Shown here piece after piece: positions 42,583 to 51,776 of a DNA stretch of 64,000 nucleotides. A program made the translations under genes and the position numbers. Within the stretch, counting starts at the first letter, position 1; every line of letters starts with the position of its first letter. Origin of the DNA: Chitinophaga sp. YR627 (GTDB taxonomy: Bacteria > Bacteroidota > Bacteroidia > Chitinophagales > Chitinophagaceae); NCBI RefSeq assembly GCF_900114995.1, contig NZ_FOUX01000002.1, positions 310,001 to 374,000 on the forward strand, read 5' to 3'. The notes below the pieces were generated by a model. The model did not search any database and was not told the DNA's origin. It saw only the letters and a program-made list of their open reading frames with translations.

Positions 42583-44199
42583 CTAATATCCGTCGTTCTG
42601 TCTCAGATTCGGGTTATTTGCGATCTGAGTGCCTGGAATAGGATAGACCTCTTTATTTACATCGTTTGTTGGCGTGTGATCCCACCAGCTGCCACTGTTG
42701 AATCTTCCAAAACGAATAATATCAGTACGGCGTCTGCCTTCGAATACAAATTCACGACCTTTCTCTGCCAGTAATTCATCCATCGTCAGCGTAGCTGTTG
42801 TGTAAGCTGCCGCTGGCCAGTCTGCCGGCGTAAATGCTCTCTTACGGCTTTCATTGATCAGATCGACTGCTTCCTGCGTTGCTATCTTATTGTTCTTACG
42901 CATCAGCGCTTCTGCCTTGTCAAAATAGATCTCTGTCAGGCGATAGATCATAAAGTGGTTCTCACGATAGTTAGGATCGCTCAGACGGCCTGTTTTGTAC
43001 TTATTGAAACGCGCGCCACTGTTCTCTTCACCGGTAGCCATAGTGCTCTCTGTTTTGTTCTCTGAAGCTCTTCTGATATAGTTTACGTACACCAGTGGTT
43101 TACCGTTGTATTCTTCTGTACCCAGAATAGGATCTGTTGTACCGTATTTGTATTGCGGACCAAAGAGGAACCATTCTGATTTACGCAGGTCGTTGTCAGC
43201 ATAAGTATCAAAGAAAGAAGGGATCACGACATAACCGTTGTTACCCGCATATCCTACATCCAGTGCAGCACTCATATTGCTGAAGCCAAATAATGGAATC
43301 CAGTCCCATACGAAACCGCCTTTGTTGCTGTAAGCATACTGGAACAGTGCTTCTGAAGCAGACCTGTTCGTGTTGGCAAATGTCTGTTTCAGGTCAGTAG
43401 CCAGTGTTGGTTTACCACCCAGACCACCTGCATCGCCACTCAGGATCTTATCACATGCAGCAATACACTGATCCCACATCGGCGTACCGGCCCATTTCTC
43501 AGCGTTCAGATATACTTCCGCCAGCATGGCATAACCACCGGTCTGACCGATCCTGCCCACCAGTTCCTGTTTGTAGGGCAGCAACTGAGGTACGTATGTT
43601 TCCAGTTCTGTTCTGATGAAGTTGAATACTTCTTTTCTTGGCTGTGTAGCCGGGTTTGCCGGTTTACCAACCTGTGTAACTACCGGGATATTACCCCAAA
43701 GGTCCATCAGTTTAATATAATGGAACGCTCTCAGTACATGGAGTTCAGCAATGATTGCTGTCATCTCTGCTTCCTGCATACCCAGTTTTGCATAATCCAG
43801 TGCTTCCAGGTCTTCGATAGCTGCGTTACAGTAACCAACGCCTGTCCACATACCAACCCATGCATTACGCATCCTGCCTTCATTGGTGGTCCAGGTATGA
43901 TAGTGTTGTCTCATGTGGTCGCCGTTGTCATATGCGTGACGACCTTTCTGTGGCCATGCTACCTGATCGGAACACATTTCCGCATGATAGTAATAACCAT
44001 CGCCACGGATAGGTGCGATCCAGGATTGCATATGTGTTACAGGACGCAGTGCTGCCTGTAATACTTCTGTTCTGCTTTTGTAGAAGTTTTCTTTATAGAT
44101 GTCGCTGTATACGGTTTCATCCAGTTTGGTACAGCCAAAGTCCTGCACTAACAGTAAACCGATGCCACAGCAGTATATTAACTTTTTCAGATATTTCAT
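42583..44199 (-). CDS. SusD/RagB-family nutrient-binding lipoprotein
   Basis: 538 residues with a lipoprotein signal ending at Cys23 (QDFGCTKLDE). Typical SusD sequences are present: TPR-like helices around AIIAELHVLRAFHYIKLMDL, the segment YRLTEIYFDKAEALMRKNN, and FVFEGRRRTDIIRFGRF close to the end. SusD sits as a lid on the SusC barrel at the cell surface and captures glycan or another ligand. It follows its SusC partner by 34 bp. The substrate cannot be told: no glycoside hydrolase lies in the same locus, so a siderophore or peptide ligand is also possible. Confidence 0.95.
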   Translation of the reverse strand: MKYLKKLIYCCGIGLLLVQDFGCTKLDETVYSDIYKENFYKSRTEVLQAALRPVTHMQSWIAPIRGDGYYYHAEMCSDQVAWPQKGRHAYDNGDHMRQHYHTWTTNEGRMRNAWVGMWTGVGYCNAAIEDLEALDYAKLGMQEAEMTAIIAELHVLRAFHYIKLMDLWGNIPVVTQVGKPANPATQPRKEVFNFIRTELETYVPQLLPYKQELVGRIGQTGGYAMLAEVYLNAEKWAGTPMWDQCIAACDKILSGDAGGLGGKPTLATDLKQTFANTNRSASEALFQYAYSNKGGFVWDWIPLFGFSNMSAALDVGYAGNNGYVVIPSFFDTYADNDLRKSEWFLFGPQYKYGTTDPILGTEEYNGKPLVYVNYIRRASENKTESTMATGEENSGARFNKYKTGRLSDPNYRENHFMIYRLTEIYFDKAEALMRKNNKIATQEAVDLINESRKRAFTPADWPAAAYTTATLTMDELLAEKGREFVFEGRRRTDIIRFGRFNSGSWWDHTPTNDVNKEVYPIPGTQIANNPNLRQNDGY

Positions 44200-44233
44200 G
44201 TCGTTACACTTTTTAATGAATGCCGCTTATTAC

Positions 44234-47200
44234 TTAAAATCCAACGTTCAAACCAATCGTCCAGGAGCGTGTTCTTGGATAGAAACCTCTTGAATCCACA
44301 CCAGTGGTAAAGCCGGTATCTTCCAGTTCAGGATCCAGTCCGTCGTAACCGGTAAAGGTTAACAGGTTACGGCCGGATACGAACATTCTGAGATTACGCA
44401 CATAAGGCGATTTGAAGTTGAAGTTGTAACCCAGTGTCAGGTTGTCCAGTTTTACGAAATCACCTTTCTCGATGTAGTAATCAGAGTACTGAGGATCGTC
44501 TTTCAGCTGAGCATGTTTATCGAAGGCACTATTGAAAATGTTGTTCGGCAGATACTTTCTGTTACCGAAGAAGATCTCCTGCAGGTTCAGGATATCAAAT
44601 CCGAACTTACCTCTGAGCAGCAGTGTCAGATCGAAGTTCTTGTAACGGAAGGTCTGGTTCAGTGCGGCATTGTATTTAGGTACCCCGTTACCTATGATCG
44701 TTCTGTCATTTTCATTGATCTGGGAAGCAGGTGCTTTTGAACCATCTGCTTTGTAGAACAACCATTTACCATCTTCTGAGAATCCTGCGAAACGTTTACC
44801 ATAGAAGTTACCTACGACGCCACCTTCATCAAGGCGGATAGCAGGGCCCATAGCACCCGGATTTGGAATATCAGCAAAGGTCAGGTAAGTCGCTTTATAC
44901 AGTTCGTTAGACAGTTTGGATAATCTGTTGAACTGAGAGTTTGCCGTCAGATCGATCGTCCACTGGAAGTCTTTTGTTTTCACTGCCTGACCACTGATCA
45001 GGATTTCCACACCATGGTTTTTAATCGTACCTACGTTGGTATACAATCCATCACGGACGAAGGCCGGCTGTTGTGCTGCATAGTTATACAGCAGGTCGCG
45101 GGTTTCGCGGGAGTATACATCGATGGAACCGCTGATACGGTGATCGAGGATCGCGTAGTCCAGACCAAAGTTCCATTCCAGTTTCTTCTCCCAGCGTAAG
45201 TTGGGGTTAGGGTTACGGGATGCACCGTAAGTTTGCAGATAAATACCATTCTGTGGATATACACCACCAGTACCCAGTGTGATCAGGGAACGATAGTTAG
45301 GAATACCCTGATTACCGGTTACACCATAACCAACACGCAGTTTCAGGTTATCTACGAAATCAACATTCTCCATGAAGGACTCTTCTGTGAGCGTCCAGCC
45401 AATGGAAGCAGCCGGGAAGTTACCCCATTTGTTATTGGCGCCGAAGCGGGAAGAACCTTCTCTGCGGAGGATCACCTGCGCATGGTATTTATTCTTATAA
45501 GCGTAGTTCAGACGACCGAAGAATGCGATCAGGGTGTTATCTTCCTTGAAGCTTCCCAGACCAGGTCTTGGCAATGCAGTATTGTTCGTTGCGCTACCTG
45601 CACCGAGGTTCCAGTCGAGGAATGCATCAGTCGTGAAACCGTTGTTATTAGCACTGAAAGTTTCTCTGGTGCTGTACTGATAGCTATAACCTGCGATAGC
45701 GGAGAGGGTATGTGCACCCCAGCTATGCTCATAGTTAACAGTAGGATCGAGGGTTTTGGTCCAGTTCAGTTCATTGCCTTTACTGGCGTAACCCATCCCC
45801 TGCCAGCTGGTACCCGGACGCTGTTCAAAGTCGTTCATGGAACGGTAATAACGGTCGTTGTAGTTATCACGCTGATAAGAACCGAACAGGGATACAGACA
45901 GATCTTTGGTCAGTGCCAGACTGAATCTTGCATCACCGGCAAAGGTCTGCTGATCACGCTGACTCAGGCGGTTATTCAGACGACCTACCGGGTTGAAAGC
46001 TTCATTGATCTCGAAGAAACTACCATCTGCTTTGTAAATGGGAGCAGTAGGATTCCAGGCAACTGCCTGCTCGAAATAACCGGCATCACCACCCAGGAGG
46101 TTAGCTTTATTAAAGTTAGCCACCATATTCACCTGCATGGTGAGTTTGTTGTTCAGACCTTTCTGGTTGATGTTCAGACGGCCACCCGCCTGTTTTCTGC
46201 CATTCTCTTTTGCGATACCCTGGAAGTCGTTGTAGTAGAGCGATGCTCTGTAGTTGGACTTCTCGCTGCCACCTGAAGCAGACAGATTGTGGTACTGGCT
46301 CAGGTTATTTTTATTGATCAGTTCATTGTACATGTTGGTAGAACCACCCAGGTCAGAGGTCGGAGAGATAATACCTTCGGCGATCTTCTGACGGAACTGT
46401 TCTGCTGACAGGAAATTTGGTTTCTTGTCAGTATAATCACGCTGGAAATAGGTATTATACTCATAGCGGGGATCGCCGGCAGCACCTTTACGGGTAGTGA
46501 TCAGGATAACACCTGCGTTACCTCTGGTACCATAGATCGCGGCAGCAGAACCATCTTTCAGTACGCTGAATGACTCGATATCATCCGGCTGTAACAGATC
46601 GAGGTTACCACCCGGAATACCGTCTATTACGACCAATGGCGCAGTTGTACCAGTTAATGAGGTAACACCTCTCAGCTGGATGGAAGCGCCCGCATTCGGG
46701 TTATTTCCCTGTGTTTTGGTGATATTCAGACCTGGCACCTTACCCTGGATCAGTTCCATGGTAGAACGGATACCACCTCTGTTAAAATTATCAGCCCTTA
46801 CGGTGGAAACAGCGGAGGTCACTTCACTACGTTTCTGTGTACCATAACCTACTACTACCACTTCATTCAGAGAGCCCATGTCAGCCTTCATCTTTACAGT
46901 CAGCACAGCCGGAGCGTCAGTATTTACCACGACGTTCTGCACACGTTGAACTTTAAAGGAGATGAAGCTTATTTCCAGTGTATACACACCAGGTTCCATA
47001 GCGATGGAGAAGTTACCGTCTGCATCACTGATGGCGTGCTGTGTACCGCCTATCACTTTGATAGTAGCGCCGGGTAAAGGGGCGCCCTGTTCGTCGGTCA
47101 CCTTACCCTGTATTTTACCCTGCTGTTGTTTTACAACACGTTCTTTTTTAGCTGCATTGATCACAATGACACCATTCACTTCCTTGAAGGAAAGGTCTTT

Positions 47201-47518
47201 GTTGTCAAACAACAAGGTGAGCACACCATCCAGGCGCTGGTCCTGGAATCTGTGATCGTCAGTCTGATAACGCTGAAGCATCTGCTGATCATAAGCAAAG
47301 TTCAGGTTCAGCTGTGTTTCCATCTGCTTCAATGCCTTTTCCAGTGATCCTCTGCGGATGCTCACTGAAATCTTTTTACTCAGTTCCTGACCTTTGCCGG
47401 TATTAGCCGACAGCATCAGGGAAGTAGTAAGCACAATAGTTATGGAAAGAAATGTTAATCTCATAGCTTTTATGATAAAATCTTTCTTCTTATTACTGGA
47501 CTGTCCCTTTTTTTTCAT
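44234..47518 (-). CDS. SusC/RagA TonB-dependent outer-membrane receptor with N-terminal STN signalling domain
   Basis: 1,094 residues. After a long signal region comes an STN domain (about 50-115, KKISVSIRRGSLEKALKQME). A carboxypeptidase-regulatory-like domain (about 130-215, GKVTDEQGAPLPGATIKV) and the SusC signature LNEVVVVGYGTQKR open the plug, and a large beta-barrel follows. The STN domain touches FecR in signal-transducing receptors. That fits the FecR and FecI genes just upstream: FecI - FecR - SusC - SusD forms a self-regulated uptake locus. It imports its ligand with TonB energy. Confidence 0.96.
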   Translation of the reverse strand: MKKKGQSSNKKKDFIIKAMRLTFLSITIVLTTSLMLSANTGKGQELSKKISVSIRRGSLEKALKQMETQLNLNFAYDQQMLQRYQTDDHRFQDQRLDGVLTLLFDNKDLSFKEVNGVIVINAAKKERVVKQQQGKIQGKVTDEQGAPLPGATIKVIGGTQHAISDADGNFSIAMEPGVYTLEISFISFKVQRVQNVVVNTDAPAVLTVKMKADMGSLNEVVVVGYGTQKRSEVTSAVSTVRADNFNRGGIRSTMELIQGKVPGLNITKTQGNNPNAGASIQLRGVTSLTGTTAPLVVIDGIPGGNLDLLQPDDIESFSVLKDGSAAAIYGTRGNAGVILITTRKGAAGDPRYEYNTYFQRDYTDKKPNFLSAEQFRQKIAEGIISPTSDLGGSTNMYNELINKNNLSQYHNLSASGGSEKSNYRASLYYNDFQGIAKENGRKQAGGRLNINQKGLNNKLTMQVNMVANFNKANLLGGDAGYFEQAVAWNPTAPIYKADGSFFEINEAFNPVGRLNNRLSQRDQQTFAGDARFSLALTKDLSVSLFGSYQRDNYNDRYYRSMNDFEQRPGTSWQGMGYASKGNELNWTKTLDPTVNYEHSWGAHTLSAIAGYSYQYSTRETFSANNNGFTTDAFLDWNLGAGSATNNTALPRPGLGSFKEDNTLIAFFGRLNYAYKNKYHAQVILRREGSSRFGANNKWGNFPAASIGWTLTEESFMENVDFVDNLKLRVGYGVTGNQGIPNYRSLITLGTGGVYPQNGIYLQTYGASRNPNPNLRWEKKLEWNFGLDYAILDHRISGSIDVYSRETRDLLYNYAAQQPAFVRDGLYTNVGTIKNHGVEILISGQAVKTKDFQWTIDLTANSQFNRLSKLSNELYKATYLTFADIPNPGAMGPAIRLDEGGVVGNFYGKRFAGFSEDGKWLFYKADGSKAPASQINENDRTIIGNGVPKYNAALNQTFRYKNFDLTLLLRGKFGFDILNLQEIFFGNRKYLPNNIFNSAFDKHAQLKDDPQYSDYYIEKGDFVKLDNLTLGYNFNFKSPYVRNLRMFVSGRNLLTFTGYDGLDPELEDTGFTTGVDSRGFYPRTRSWTIGLNVGF

Positions 47519-47581
47519 ACATTGTATGGCTTTTTAATTTGAGATAAATAATGAGCAAAAGCCGTTGCAGCGGCTGTTTCT

Positions 47582-47608
47582 GAAGGCTTTGTTTGCAGCA
47601 AAGCCTTC
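47582..47608. other. Hairpin in the FecR-SusC spacer
   Basis: Arms GAAGGCTTTG (47582-47591) and CAAAGCCTTC (47599-47608) are perfectly complementary with a 7-base loop. On the minus strand there is no T-run after it; the T-rich side faces the plus strand. It could mark the end of the fecR mRNA or shape the SusC leader. Confidence 0.5.
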
Positions 47609-47623
47609 TTTGTTTTCTGAATG

Positions 47624-48583
47624 TTAGCGGTATAGTTCGATAGTATCCCTCCCCTGTTTGATTTTAAGTTGATGAATAGATGCGATGACTTCAGCGGCTT
47701 TAGCGGCTGACAGTGATAAAGGAAGACTTGCAGTGAACTTCTTTTTACGCAGATCGGTACTGGCCGTCGATAATGTTATGCCGTAATTTTTTTCCATGAG
47801 TAATGCCATATCTTCAAAAAGGGCATTTTTGATGATCAGCTTTCCGCTTTTCCAGCCTGTTACGTCTTCTGAAAAAGTCTGAATATCGTAGGTCGCCTGT
47901 TGCTGGTTGAACACCAGTTTCTGTTGTTTGCTGACGATCCCCAGTGCCTGTAAGGTGTCGGAGATCTGTACCTTTCCGTCTGTCACAGCGATCGAGATCT
48001 CTTTTAATTCTTTATAGGCCCTGATATTGAAAGCGGTACCCAATACATGCGTGGTCAGCTTACCGGAACGAACAACAAAAGGATGTGCAGGGTCATGCTG
48101 AATCTCAAAGAATGCTTCTCCATCGGTCAGATCAGCACGTCTGCTGGTAGTAAAATCGAGGTATACCCGCACATGTGTAGCGCTGTTCATGGCGATCACA
48201 CTACCATCCTGTAGTCTCAGTTGCTTTCTTTCCCCTTTGGCGGTATAGTAGTCCTGGAACAGCTCACTGACGTCGGCCGTCTTCTGTCCTTCTGTTTTGT
48301 TCCGTTTTAAATAAATCACACTGGCGAATACCAGTACGGCAACACTGGCAGCTACACTGATATAGGTATATATTCTGCGCATATTCCGTTGCGGCGCTGA
48401 CAACATCGGCTCTAACCTTTGCCAGATGTCGTGTTCCAGCTGTTCTTCTTCAGCAGCTGAAAGTTGTATTGGCTCCCGTTTATCGAGTTTATCATACCAA
48501 TGTTCAATTAATCTTCGCTCTTCATGATCCGCCTTTTCGGCCAGGTATTTCCTGAATAAGCGTTTTATTTTCAGGTATTTCAT
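47624..48583 (-). CDS. FecR-family anti-sigma factor
   Basis: 319 residues. The N-terminal helical segment (RLFRKYLAEKADHEERRLIEHW) is followed by one membrane helix around residues 68-88 (YISVAASVAVLVFASVIYL) and a periplasmic FecR domain (LRLQDGSVIAMNSATHVRVY; GEAFFEIQHDPAHPFVV). A C-terminal STN-like region (FEDMALLMEKNYGITLS) probably meets the SusC STN domain. It relays ligand binding to the ECF sigma gene upstream. A 300-bp spacer separates it from fecI, so it may have its own promoter. Confidence 0.94.
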   Translation of the reverse strand: MKYLKIKRLFRKYLAEKADHEERRLIEHWYDKLDKREPIQLSAAEEEQLEHDIWQRLEPMLSAPQRNMRRIYTYISVAASVAVLVFASVIYLKRNKTEGQKTADVSELFQDYYTAKGERKQLRLQDGSVIAMNSATHVRVYLDFTTSRRADLTDGEAFFEIQHDPAHPFVVRSGKLTTHVLGTAFNIRAYKELKEISIAVTDGKVQISDTLQALGIVSKQQKLVFNQQQATYDIQTFSEDVTGWKSGKLIIKNALFEDMALLMEKNYGITLSTASTDLRKKKFTASLPLSLSAAKAAEVIASIHQLKIKQGRDTIELYR

Positions 48584-48635
48584 ATCACACTATATCTCTA
48601 CATCAGAGAAAATGGATTTCATACCGGGTGAAGTA

Positions 48636-48654
48636 TGTTAACAGAATGTTAACA
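48636..48654. repeat. Two tandem TGTTAACA palindromes upstream of fecR
   Basis: TGTTAACA occurs at 48636-48643 and 48647-48654, a period of 11 bp, 53-71 bp upstream of the FecR start. The helical spacing suggests a regulator site or a sigma-related element. The rest of the 48584-48883 spacer is A+T-rich with no gene seen. Confidence 0.5.
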
Positions 48655-48852
48655 AAATAAAAAGTGAAGAGATGAGGAATAAAAAATTAACAATTAGACA
48701 CTTATAAATAATAATTGGAGAATAATAGCGATAGCTGATTAGGAATAATGTTCCTTTTTTTGAAGGAGAGAAAGCCAGATATCAACGATGTACTTTAAAG
48801 TATTCCGGACAATCAGGGGCACAAGTGTCCCTTAGCATGCAGACGGCGGCCA

Positions 48853-48887
48853 TGCTTATTGCTTAATGCTTAATCGCTGATGCTTAA
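48853..48887. repeat. Heptanucleotide repeat over the FecI stop codon
   Basis: TGCTTA starts at 48853, 48860, 48867 and 48881, a 7-bp period with one degenerate copy. The last copy covers the stop codon of the sigma gene, so slippage would change the last codons. Confidence 0.55.
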
Positions 48888-49483
48888 TTCAAAAACACGT
48901 CAACAAATAATAGTGTGCAGATCACCAGGTCACTCTGATGATTGTTTCTCAGCAGGTCTCTCAGGCGCTTCATGGCCAGGGACAACTGATTACGGACGGT
49001 CTGCTCAGAAAGATTGAGCTGGATGGCAATATCCGTTACTGACAAGTCTTCCTCCCGGCTCAGGTGATAGATCTGTTGCATACGATCGGGCATCCGGTCT
49101 ACTTCCCCATCGATCAGGTCTTTTAGTTTACGGACGTCAAAAGAAGACTCAAAAGAAGAATGTACCGGCTGGTCAAACCATTCAGGGATCTGTACAGTGG
49201 AGCTACTGAAGGCATAATAGGAAATGATCCGGTAACGCAGGGCAGAATACAGGTAACGGCTGAGGTCTTCCTCGCTGTCAATGGTAATTTCATTCTTTCG
49301 TCTCCACAGGGTCAGCATGACGTCCTGCACAATATCTTTCGCATCATCGGTATCCACACGCTTGCAGGCGCTGACATAAAGCTTCTTCCAATAGCGTTGG
49401 TACAAAGCTTTAAATGCAACAGTATCATCCCCTTTAGCGGCGGAGAACAGTGAAAAATTATCTTCTGTATCTGGTGGCCTCAT
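48884..49483 (-). CDS. ECF sigma factor, FecI/Bacteroidota type
   Basis: 199 residues from the ATG at 49483, which begins the familiar MRPPDTEDNFSLFSAAKGDD. A frame extending to 49522 needs a different start. Region 2 holds FKALYQRYWKKLYVSACKRV and DIVQDVMLTLWRRKNE; region 4 holds LSVTDIAIQLNLSEQTVRNQL. It is the first gene of the FecI - FecR - SusC - SusD locus on the minus strand and should drive that locus when its FecR is triggered. Confidence 0.93.
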   Translation of the reverse strand: MRPPDTEDNFSLFSAAKGDDTVAFKALYQRYWKKLYVSACKRVDTDDAKDIVQDVMLTLWRRKNEITIDSEEDLSRYLYSALRYRIISYYAFSSSTVQIPEWFDQPVHSSFESSFDVRKLKDLIDGEVDRMPDRMQQIYHLSREEDLSVTDIAIQLNLSEQTVRNQLSLAMKRLRDLLRNNHQSDLVICTLLFVDVFLN

Positions 49484-49708
49484 TTCAAAACGTAAAATTA
49501 TAAATCCGGCTGCTCGGCACACGTTAAAAAATTATTAACTGCTCCGAACGGTCTGAAGATGCTACTCATTAGTAGGGATAACACCGTTCGTGGTTTTACA
49601 GGTATAACAGCAGCGCATACCTGGCGGCAGACCTTCTTATTCAAATATTGACATCCTTCAATAAATATTTCGGCATACGACTGCAAAATATTTATTTTTA
49701 CTATAGAA

Positions 49709-51034
49709 ATGAAGCAACCAGAACTTTCCCGGCGCATCAGTCTTTTACAGGCGACTGCTATTAATATGACAGATATGGTGGGCATCGGCCCATTTATAGT
49801 ATTGAGCTTAGTGGCTACCACTATGCATGGACCGGGTTTTCTCTATGCCTGGGTAGCGGGTGCGGTCCTATCTTTTATTGATGCAATGGTATGGAGTGAG
49901 CTGGGCGCGACCTTCCCTATGGCCGGCGGTAGTTATAACTTCCTGAAAGAAGGGTTTGGTCCGCGGACCGGTAAGCTGATGAGTTTCCTTTTTGTCTGGC
50001 AGACTATGATACAGGCACCCCTGGTGATTGCTTCAGCCGCTATCGGCTTTGCCCACTATGTTGGATATATTCTTCCTCTGGGCTTCTGGGGTACCAAAGC
50101 GGTTAGTGGCGGGATGGTGTTATTGATCATATTCATGCTGTACCGCAAGATAGAAACCATCGGGCGTATCAGTGTATTTCTCTGGATGGGCGTACTGGTT
50201 ACCATGGCCTGGATCATTGGCGGTGGTATTGCGCATGGCCAGTTCATGGAACCGATCAGACATGTAAATGATGGTCTGCAACTCAATTATGCCTTTGCAA
50301 CTGCATTGGGCATGGCCAGCGTAAAAACGGTCTACAGCTACCTGGGATATTATAATGTCTGTCACCTGGGTGGTGAGATCACCCGGCCGGAAAAGAATAT
50401 CCCCCGTAGTATGCTGATCTCCATTGCGGGCATCTCGGTGCTTTACCTATGTATGAATATCAGCGTAGCCTCTGTATTACCACAGGAGCAGATCGAACAA
50501 AGCAGTTTTGTAGTCAGTGAATTCATAGAAGCCCTGATGGGCAGTACAGCCGCCAAAATAGGCACTGTATTAATCTTATGGGTCGCATTTGCCTCGGTGT
50601 TCTCTGCCACATTAGGTTACAGCCGTATACCCTATGCAGCAGCAAAGGATGGCGCTTTCTTCTCTGTCTTCGCCCGTCTGCATCCTACCAAGAACTTCCC
50701 GCATATATCCCTGCTGGTACTGGGTGGTGTCGCCTTTGTATTCAGTCTGCTGTTCAAAATAAAGGAAGTAATTGACGCCATACTTGCCATGCGTATCATG
50801 ATACAATTCATTGCACAGGCAGTCGGACTGATCCTGCTCAGCCAGAGAAACGGCCGGAGCTTCTTCAAATGGCATATGCCCCTGTACCCTGTTCCTGTGA
50901 TCCTCGCGATCCTGATATGGGCCTGTATATTCATTTCAACCGGACCTCACATGATGCTGGCTGGTCTGACCGTAACAGTCGCTGGTATCATCGTTTACTT
51001 CATTAAATCAAGACTACCTATCCAGAACAACTGA
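49709..51034 (+). CDS. APC-family amino-acid permease
   Basis: 441 residues with about twelve hydrophobic helices. The first helix contains the APC substrate-binding break (TDMVGIGPFIVLSL). Further typical parts are WSELGATFPMAGGSYNFLKEGFGP and ASVFSATLGYSRIPYAAAKDG. It probably moves amino acids across the inner membrane by proton or exchange coupling; the substrate is unclear. It stands between two sigma genes and does not look part of either uptake locus. No adjacent metabolic enzyme hints at the substrate. Confidence 0.9.
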   Translation: MKQPELSRRISLLQATAINMTDMVGIGPFIVLSLVATTMHGPGFLYAWVAGAVLSFIDAMVWSELGATFPMAGGSYNFLKEGFGPRTGKLMSFLFVWQTMIQAPLVIASAAIGFAHYVGYILPLGFWGTKAVSGGMVLLIIFMLYRKIETIGRISVFLWMGVLVTMAWIIGGGIAHGQFMEPIRHVNDGLQLNYAFATALGMASVKTVYSYLGYYNVCHLGGEITRPEKNIPRSMLISIAGISVLYLCMNISVASVLPQEQIEQSSFVVSEFIEALMGSTAAKIGTVLILWVAFASVFSATLGYSRIPYAAAKDGAFFSVFARLHPTKNFPHISLLVLGGVAFVFSLLFKIKEVIDAILAMRIMIQFIAQAVGLILLSQRNGRSFFKWHMPLYPVPVILAILIWACIFISTGPHMMLAGLTVTVAGIIVYFIKSRLPIQNN

Positions 51035-51132
51035 CAACGCTGTTGTAGACCTTACCTGGTAAATACTGGTTATTATCTTCCAAATTGCTTATTTTTATAA
51101 GGCAAGAGGAACGTATCAACCAAAATATCAGC

Positions 51133-51750
51133 ATGAAAGCAGTAAAAACCGCCATCACTGCTTCGCCAACAGTATCTCCACAGGAGGAAGTATGGAACCA
51201 GTTCCGGCAAGGTAGCCGTGACGCCTTTGCCCTGATCTACCAGGAGCATGCAGACCATCTCTATCATTATGGCTGTCATTTCTGCGGAGACGTAGAACTG
51301 GTCAGAGATGCCATGCAGGAACTCTTTCATGACCTCTGGCAGACAAGAGAACATCTTGCCGATCAGATCCAGAATATCCGTTATTATCTGCTCAGCAGCA
51401 TTCGCCGCCGCCTGTTAAGGACTTTAGAGAAGAACAGACGTCTATTAACCAGCGCTGCAGACATGGCAGGTGATTTTGAACTTATTCCCAGTAAAGAGCA
51501 CCTGATTATACAGGATGAATATCAGCAGGAACAACTGAAGCAATTATATGCTGCGCTGAATGCGTTGCCCCGCAGACAGCGGGAAGCGATTTATTTGAGG
51601 TTCTTTCATGAACTTTCTTACCAGGAGATCGCAGGTATGATGTCTATGAAAGTGGATTCAGTGTATAATATTATTTCAAAGGCGATCGGGATGCTGAAGA
51701 AGATGTTGCCGCCGGCGGTGATGGTATTGTTGATGTATCCTGGCAGATGA
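51133..51750 (+). CDS. ECF sigma factor, FecI/Bacteroidota type
   Basis: 205 residues from the ATG at 51133; an upstream frame extends to 51085. Region 2 includes FALIYQEHADHLYHYGCHF and DAMQELFHDLWQTREHL; region 4 is a helix-turn-helix (LSYQEIAGMMSMKVDSVYNI). It should control the FecR-SusC-SusD set starting at 53468. However, two unrelated genes (51777-53305) sit between sigma and FecR, breaking the usual direct adjacency. Confidence 0.93.
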   Translation: MKAVKTAITASPTVSPQEEVWNQFRQGSRDAFALIYQEHADHLYHYGCHFCGDVELVRDAMQELFHDLWQTREHLADQIQNIRYYLLSSIRRRLLRTLEKNRRLLTSAADMAGDFELIPSKEHLIIQDEYQQEQLKQLYAALNALPRRQREAIYLRFFHELSYQEIAGMMSMKVDSVYNIISKAIGMLKKMLPPAVMVLLMYPGR

Positions 51751-51776
51751 ATAATAGAAATTCGCTATTTTAGCGT

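Noticed and set aside
45233..46276. 347-residue open frame on the plus strand
   Set aside because: It is fully antisense to the SusC gene, with no signal, family motif or start context; the SusC frame explains the sequence.
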